Shown: positions 59,504-64,000 of the stretch, in pieces
How the letters are laid out: each line of letters opens with the position of its first letter
How positions within the stretch are numbered: position 1 is the stretch's first letter
Assembly: GCF_002847285.1 (NCBI RefSeq)
Contig: NZ_CP025407.1
Coordinates: 7,629,001-7,693,000 of the forward strand
DNA: 64,000 nt
Reading direction: 5' to 3'
Source of the DNA: Streptomyces sp. CMB-StM0423
Lineage (GTDB): Bacteria > Actinomycetota > Actinomycetes > Streptomycetales > Streptomycetaceae
Notes under the pieces: model-generated
Databases searched by the model: none
Told to the model about the DNA's origin: nothing
The model's input: the letters and a program-made list of their open reading frames with translations, nothing else
Position numbers and translations under genes: made by a program

Positions 59504-60228
59504 TGACCGCCCCCGTCACAACGATCGGGATCCTGGGGGCCGGGAAGGTCGGTACCGTCTTGGCCCGCCTGGCGGTCGCCGCCGGCTACCGGGTCCTGAT
59601 CTCCGGGTCGGGTGATCCCGCGAAGATCGCTCTGACCACCGAGGTACTCACCCCCGGAGCGACCGCCGTGTGGCCGGCCAAGGCCGCGGAGACCGCCGAC
59701 GTGGTGATCCTCGCCCTCCCGCTCAGTAGACACCGCGACCTGCCGATCCAGAAGCTGGCAGGCAAACTGGTCATCGACGCGATGAACCACTGGTGGGAGG
59801 TCGATGGTCCCCGCGACCAGATCCTCCCGGCCGATACCTCGTCGAGCGCTGCCGTGCAGCAGTTCCTTACGAGCGCGCGCGTCGTGAAAGCCCTCAACCA
59901 CATGGGCTACCACGACCTTGAGGACGAGGCACGTCCCGCACACCACCTCAGCCGCAAGGCTATCGCGATTGCCGGCGACTCATCCGAGGACCTTGCCGTC
60001 GTCTCGGAGCTGATCGACACCCTCGGATTCCACCCACTCATCATCGGCAACCTCGCAGCGGGTGCCCTGCTTGAGCCCGGAACCCCTGCGTTCGGAGCCA
60101 ACGTCGACGTCGACCGCCTTCGCGCGCTCACCGACGTCCCTGCCCCGGCCGGCCCTCTCGAGCGCCCGTTGAAACTCTCTTCGCCCGCGACGCCCTCTCG
60201 CGATCGCTCCTACGAAAGAAGAGCCTGA
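59500..60228 (+). CDS. NADPH-dependent F420 reductase-like protein
   Basis: This 242-residue Rossmann protein has ITIGILGAGKVGTVLARLA-like dinucleotide binding (IGILGAGKVG), VLISGSGDP, ADVVILALPLSRH and VIDAMNHWWEVDG, and ARVVKALNHMGY, matching the F420:NADP oxidoreductase-like group. The ATG overlaps the preceding stop (ATGA), so it is co-translated with the luciferase-like monooxygenase, consistent with supplying reduced cofactor. Its own stop overlaps the start of a broken GNAT gene (TGATG). Confidence 0.82.
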   Translation: MMTAPVTTIGILGAGKVGTVLARLAVAAGYRVLISGSGDPAKIALTTEVLTPGATAVWPAKAAETADVVILALPLSRHRDLPIQKLAGKLVIDAMNHWWEVDGPRDQILPADTSSSAAVQQFLTSARVVKALNHMGYHDLEDEARPAHHLSRKAIAIAGDSSEDLAVVSELIDTLGFHPLIIGNLAAGALLEPGTPAFGANVDVDRLRALTDVPAPAGPLERPLKLSSPATPSRDRSYERRA

Positions 60229-60611
60229 TGACTCAAGAATTGATCGACGAAACTGGGGCATCCGTCACGGTCAGGCTGGATCTCACCGGCCCGATCAGCT
60301 CCTACACCGTGAATCTCAGCGACGGATCTCCGGTCGGCAGAGCCGAGTTCGTCGATTCTCCGGCGCCTGCGAGGAGCGGATCCTCTTCCCCACCGAGATA
60401 GACAATGAGTTCAGCGGACATGGTCTGGCCGGGCTGCTGGTGCTTGAGGCGCTCAAGGGCAGCATGGGGAAGAATCTCACCGTCGTGCCTGTGTCCGCTG
60501 TTCGATCGCCATCTGAAGAAGCATGGCGATGAATTCGTAGCGAGCGGTGGCGTGTTCCGTCAGGCGACACCGTCCGACTTCGCACGGGTCACGCGCGCCA
60601 CACAGGGTTGA
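60228..60611 (+). pseudogene. Small GNAT (YjdJ-type) gene with two frameshifts
   Basis: The ATG at 60228 starts MTQELIDETGASVTVRLDL and reads to a premature stop at 60402. The expected continuation EERILFPTEIDNEFSGHGL appears in a second frame (from about 60370) and VCPLFDRHLKKHGDEFVASG in a third (from about 60487). Together these form the compact acetyltransferase fold with its GxGLA acetyl-CoA motif. Two indels have broken it, or the sequence has errors. Confidence 0.7.
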
Positions 60612-60798
60612 TACCCCAAACTCTTGCGCATCACGTGGTGATTCGTTGAGGCGCCAGCAGCCCTCGGAAGCACACACTGTTCCGCCCCCACACTGATCGT
60701 TGAGATTTGTTTCCACTCGCAGCGTGTGGCCGGAATTTGTTCGTCGGCCCAAAAATGTCGGCCCTGAAATGGAAGTATCGGCAGGAAAGGAAGAGGTC

Positions 60799-61641
60799 AT
60801 GGGTTACATCACGGTAGGCACGGAGAACAGCACGCCGGTCGATCTCTATTACGAGGATCAGGGTTCGGGCCAGCCGGTCGTCCTGATCCACGGGTATCCG
60901 CTGAACGGGCACAGCTGGGAACGCCAGACGCGCGAGCTGCTGGCCCAGGGCTACCGGGTCATCACGTACGACCGTCGCGGATTCGGCCAGTCGTCGAAGG
61001 TGGGGACCGGTTACGACTACGACACCTTCGCCGCCGACCTGAACGCGGTCCTCGAGACTCTCGACCTGACGGAAGTCGTGCTTGTCGGCTTCTCCATGGG
61101 CACCGGAGAACTCGCGCGCTACGTGAGCCGTCACGGTCACGAGCGCGTCGCGAAGCTCGCCTTCCTCGCCTCACTCCAGCCGTTCCTCGTCGCCCGCGAC
61201 GACAACCCCGACGGGGTGCCCCAGGAGGTCTTCGACAGCATCGCCGCGACCGCGAAGGGCGACCGGTACGCCTGGTTCACGCAGTTCTACAAGGACTTCT
61301 ACAACCTCGACGAGAACCTCGGCACGCGTATCAGCCAGGAGGTAGTGACCGGCAGTTGGAATGTCGCTATCGGCAGCGCACCGGCGGCTGCATACGCCGT
61401 GGTCCCGGCATGGATCGAGGACTTCCGCGGCGACGTCGAGGCGGTCCGGGCGAGCGGCAAACCCGCCCTGATCCTCCATGGAACGGAGGACAACATCCTC
61501 CCGATCGACGCCACCGCGCGCCGATTCCACAAGGCATTCCCCGAGGCCGACTACGTCGAGATCGAAGGAGCACCGCACGGCCTGCTCTGGACTCACGCAG
61601 ACGAAGTGAACGCGGCCCTGCGTGACTTCCTGACGAAGTGA
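60799..61641 (+). CDS. Alpha/beta hydrolase, cofactor-free haloperoxidase/esterase type
   Basis: This 280-residue protein has VVLIHGYPLNGHSWERQ (oxyanion region), YDRRGFGQSSKV, the nucleophile elbow GFSMG, an acid in LILHGTEDNILPID, and the catalytic His in EGAPHGLLWTH. This is the arrangement of non-heme chloroperoxidase-like esterases, which can also make peracids. ATG 60799 follows AGGAAGAGG. It is monocistronic with a perfect hairpin downstream. Confidence 0.88.
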   Translation: MGYITVGTENSTPVDLYYEDQGSGQPVVLIHGYPLNGHSWERQTRELLAQGYRVITYDRRGFGQSSKVGTGYDYDTFAADLNAVLETLDLTEVVLVGFSMGTGELARYVSRHGHERVAKLAFLASLQPFLVARDDNPDGVPQEVFDSIAATAKGDRYAWFTQFYKDFYNLDENLGTRISQEVVTGSWNVAIGSAPAAAYAVVPAWIEDFRGDVEAVRASGKPALILHGTEDNILPIDATARRFHKAFPEADYVEIEGAPHGLLWTHADEVNAALRDFLTK

Positions 61642-61671
61642 CGGCGCGGCGGCAGCACAGTTGCGGGTGAA

Positions 61672-61704
61672 GCGGACGAGAGGCAGGCACTGCCTCTCGT
61701 CCGC
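61672..61704. terminator. Hairpin after the alpha/beta hydrolase gene
   Basis: GCGGACGAGAGGCA (61672-61685) is perfectly inverted at 61691-61704 with the 5-nt loop GGCAC. It lies 31 bp after the stop. Confidence 0.75.
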
Positions 61705-61802
61705 GGAGAAGGAAGTCCCCGCTCCCCGCCACCCTCTACTGACCTCCCTGCGCGCAGCCCGTACTCCGCCGGCCGGCGCCCCTTCGAAGTTGGAGCACAT
61801 CC

Positions 61803-63122
61803 ATGCGTTCACCGCATCACCCCGGTCCGGTCGCGGACGAGTCCTCCTTTAGCCCGTCCAGGCGCAGTCTGCTGCGAACCACCACCATCGCCGGACTGGC
61901 GACCGCCGTCCCGGCCGTCCTGGGCACGGACCTCGCCACCGCCTCCGCCGGCGCCGTCGGCCCGCTGAACCTGCCGAAGGCCACCAGCCGGATCACACCG
62001 CTGGACCTGCGCGTCCCGGAGGCCCTGCTGACGGACCTGCGCCAACGGCTGGCCCATGTCCGGCTGCCCGAGCAGGAGACCGTCACCGACAACTCCCAGG
62101 GCGTCCAACTCGCCAAGCTGACCGGCCTGCTGCAGTACTGGCGCACTCAGTACGACTGGCGCCGCTTCGAACGGCAGACCAACGCCCTGGGCCAGTACCG
62201 CACGCAGATCGACGGCCTGGGCATCCACTTCCTGCACGTCCGCTCCCGGCACACGAACGCCACGCCGCTCATCCTCACCCACGGCTGGCCGGGCTCCTTC
62301 GTGGAGTTCGTGAAGACGATCGGCCCCTTGACCGACCCCACGGCGCACGGCGGCAGCCCACAGGACGCCTTCCACGTGGTCGTCCCCTCGCTGCCGGGGT
62401 TCGGCTTCTCCGACCGGCCCGCCACCACCGGCTGGACCAACGCCCGCATCGCGGCGGCCTGGGCCACCCTCATGGAACGCCTGGGCTACACCCGGTACAT
62501 CGCCCAGGGCGGCGACTGGGGCGGCGCCGTCACCACCCAACTGGGCAAGCTGCGGCCCAAGGGCCTGCTGGGAGTGCACCTGAACTTCCCCGAGTACACC
62601 TTCAGCCCGCCGGTCACCGACACGACCACTCCCGCCGAAGAGACGGCTCTCGCCCAGATCCAGACCTTCTTCAGCCAGCTCTCCGGATACTCCCTGCAAC
62701 AGTCGACCCGTCCGCAGACCATCGGCTACGCCCTCGCCGACTCTCCCTCAGGACAAGCCGCCTGGATCTATGAGAAGTTGCTCGACTGGACCGACAACAC
62801 CGGCCGGCCCGAAGGTGTCCTGTCACTGAACGACATGCTGGACAACATCACCCTGTACTGGCTCACCGACACCGCCGCCTCCTCCGCCCGCCTGTACTGG
62901 CAGAACTACGGCGCCTCCGAGCTGACCAAGCTCGACCTGCCGGTCGGACTGAGCGTCTTCCCCCACGAACTGGTCCGCAGCCCGAAGATCTGGGCCGAGC
63001 GCGCCTACAGCAACCTGGTCTACTACAACGACCAGATCCCCTACGGCGGCCACTTCGCGGCGTTCGAGCAGCCCCGGCTGTTCACCCAGGAGGTCAGGAA
63101 GTTCGCCCGACTGGTCAAGTAA
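61803..63122 (+). CDS. Tat-exported epoxide hydrolase-like protein
   Basis: This 439-residue protein begins with a twin-arginine signal (SRRSLLRTTTIAGLATAVPA) and then an N-terminal epoxide-hydrolase domain (TPLDLRVPEALLTDLRQRLAHVRLP). The alpha/beta domain has oxyanion motif HGWPGSFVEF, nucleophile Asp in QGGDWGGAV, and catalytic His in GGHFAAFEQP. Secreted members of this microsomal-type family detoxify epoxides or lactones outside the cell. It is followed by a strong hairpin. Confidence 0.88.
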   Translation: MRSPHHPGPVADESSFSPSRRSLLRTTTIAGLATAVPAVLGTDLATASAGAVGPLNLPKATSRITPLDLRVPEALLTDLRQRLAHVRLPEQETVTDNSQGVQLAKLTGLLQYWRTQYDWRRFERQTNALGQYRTQIDGLGIHFLHVRSRHTNATPLILTHGWPGSFVEFVKTIGPLTDPTAHGGSPQDAFHVVVPSLPGFGFSDRPATTGWTNARIAAAWATLMERLGYTRYIAQGGDWGGAVTTQLGKLRPKGLLGVHLNFPEYTFSPPVTDTTTPAEETALAQIQTFFSQLSGYSLQQSTRPQTIGYALADSPSGQAAWIYEKLLDWTDNTGRPEGVLSLNDMLDNITLYWLTDTAASSARLYWQNYGASELTKLDLPVGLSVFPHELVRSPKIWAERAYSNLVYYNDQIPYGGHFAAFEQPRLFTQEVRKFARLVK

Positions 63123-63151
63123 GCCGCCCCCCGCGGCGAACGGGCCGCAGC

Positions 63152-63199
63152 GAGGGCGGCGGCGGTGGAGGTGAGGACACCTCCACCGTCGCCGCCCTC
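63152..63199. terminator. Strong hairpin after the epoxide hydrolase gene
   Basis: A 22-bp stem (63152-63173 with 63178-63199, a single mismatch) and loop AGGA lie 30 bp beyond the stop. GC-rich, no T-tract. Confidence 0.8.
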
Positions 63200-63249
63200 G
63201 TGGCATCTACGGGCTGCACAGCACCCGTGCCCATAGTTCGCGGGCCTCG

Positions 63250-63835
63250 TTGGTCATCCATCCTGCCGCACTCGGCCTGCCGCATGCGCTCGTGGAGTGG
63301 GTCTCCATGCTGCTTGTCACCCGTGAGGGCGACCGGCGCTGCAAGCTCCGTCCGTCTCACCGCGCGATGGTGGCGCTGGTGTACCTGTGCGTGCACACCA
63401 CTCCGGCGAAGATCGCTGCCGGGTTCGGTGTCAGCGAGTCCACCGCCCACGCCCGCACCAGCGCGGTCGTCGACCTTCTCGCCGCACGTGCACCGGGCTT
63501 GCTGAAGACGCTACGCGACCATGATCCTGACTTCGTCCTCCTGGACGGGACCCTCGCCGAGTGCGATCGGGTCGGCGACGGCCGGGCCGACTACTCCCAC
63601 AAGCACCGGCGCCACGGCGTGGACGTGCAGGTTGCCACTGATTCCGGTGGCCGGCCGCTGTGGCTCTCACCCGCACTGCCGGGCCCCACCCACGACCTGA
63701 CCGCCGCCCGCACCCACCGAATCATTCGGATCGTGTCCCGCCTGGAGTCATGGCGGATCTCCGCAGATCCCGATGCAGCCCCACCGCATGACGTCAATCG
63801 CCAAGGCCGTTCTCACCCTGGAGTTGCAACGCTGA
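63250..63835 (+). pseudogene. IS5/HARBI1-like transposase, internally deleted
   Basis: From a TTG at 63250 the frame reads VIHPAALGLPHALVEWVSML, an HTH region (KIAAGFGVSESTAHARTSAV), then FVLLDGTLAECDRV with the first catalytic Asp, YSHKHRRHGVDVQV, and PGPTHDLTAARTHRI with the second Asp. Family similarity stops near 63735 before the Glu of the DDE triad. A short in-phase-elsewhere tail TSIAKAVLTLELQR ending at 63835 may be its original C-terminus, so about 80-100 codons are missing. Confidence 0.65.
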
Positions 63836-63841
63836 AGAGAC

Positions 63842-64000
63842 TCACGGCGGCACACCTATGCCTCGGTCATGCTGGAGGCGGGGGAGTCCGTGGTGACGCA
63901 GGCGCGATGGCTCGGGCATTCCTCTCCGGCCATCACACTCAGTTACTATGCTCACTTCATGCCGGAGGCCGGAAGCAAAGGGCGCACCGCCATCGACGGG
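63842..64000 (+). pseudogene. Tyrosine recombinase (phage-type integrase) C-terminal fragment, runs off the window
   Basis: The frame reads RRHTYASVMLEAGESVVTQA, RWLGHSSPAITLSYYAHF, MPEAGSKGRTAIDG. It contains the integrase box II Arg-His-x-Tyr, LGHSS and the catalytic Tyr. The N-terminal and box I parts are missing because the transposase tail precedes it directly, so the gene is 5'-truncated; its 3' end lies beyond 64000. Such integrases usually recombine into tRNA genes, relevant to the pseudo-tRNA at 56131. Confidence 0.75.

Noticed and set aside
1..64000. CRISPR arrays, rRNA genes, intact tRNA genes or replication origins
   Set aside because: No regularly spaced short repeats, rRNA-like segments, complete cloverleaf or origin-like box clusters were seen; the only tRNA-like element is degenerate.

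Overview
The window is high-GC actinomycete DNA, almost certainly Streptomyces: strong G/C third-position bias, many GTG and TTG starts, chains of ATGA/GTGA stop-start overlaps, Tat and lipoprotein signals, and ROK/GntR-controlled sugar ABC systems. It falls into four parts.

(1) 1-20.2 kb, chromosomal flank. A carbohydrate-use locus holds two paralogous secreted glycosidase-like proteins, a Gfo/Idh/MocA oxidoreductase, a FadR-type GntR regulator, an ABC importer without its own ATPase, an enolase-superfamily enzyme and a ROK regulator. Then come a NarL-type two-component pair, a deacetylase-like lipoprotein with an altered metal motif, a patch of gene wreckage (MFS, GH29 and IS5 remnants), a methyltransferase, a GNAT and rsgA.

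(2) 20.3-52.6 kb, a hybrid NRPS/PKS gene cluster that I cannot match to a described pathway. A leftward operon encodes a carrier protein, a tRNA-synthetase-like amino acid:carrier-protein ligase, an AurF-type diiron N-oxygenase and a P450. A divergent rightward operon encodes a tryptophan-dioxygenase-like heme protein, a C-A-PCP-KS protein, an AT-ACP-C-PCP-reductase protein, an MbtH domain fused to three GNAT-like domains, an MFS exporter, a KAS III homologue, an FkbH glyceryl-transferase homologue and an ACP. After an inward-facing GNAT gene, a second rightward block encodes split NRPS proteins A-PCP-C, A-PCP and PCP-C-A, a SagB-type flavin dehydrogenase and a MOSC protein; a second KAS III paralogue faces it. 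Two carrier-bound starter routes (amino acyl by the ligase, glyceryl by FkbH) appear to feed a modular line that ends in reductive, probably aldehyde, release. The divergent operons share an inverted ~90-100 bp leader, suggesting co-regulation. No cluster-situated regulator, thioesterase or phosphopantetheinyl transferase is visible.

(3) 52.6-58.3 kb, a degraded region: remnants of a cupin, an MmyB-type regulator, a sensor kinase, a DUF5655-like protein and an NB-ARC protein, plus a tRNA-Met-like pseudo-tRNA. Intact among them are a GT-C membrane glycosyltransferase and a MarR/membrane-protein pair with a clear promoter and operator.

(4) 58.3-64 kb: a luciferase-like monooxygenase/reductase pair behind three near-identical palindromes, a frameshifted GNAT, an alpha/beta hydrolase, a Tat-exported epoxide hydrolase, and finally an internally deleted transposase abutting the C-terminal end of a tyrosine recombinase. 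Remnants on both sides of the biosynthetic cluster suggest repeated insertion and deletion here.

All functional calls are from reading motifs by eye; no database search was possible.
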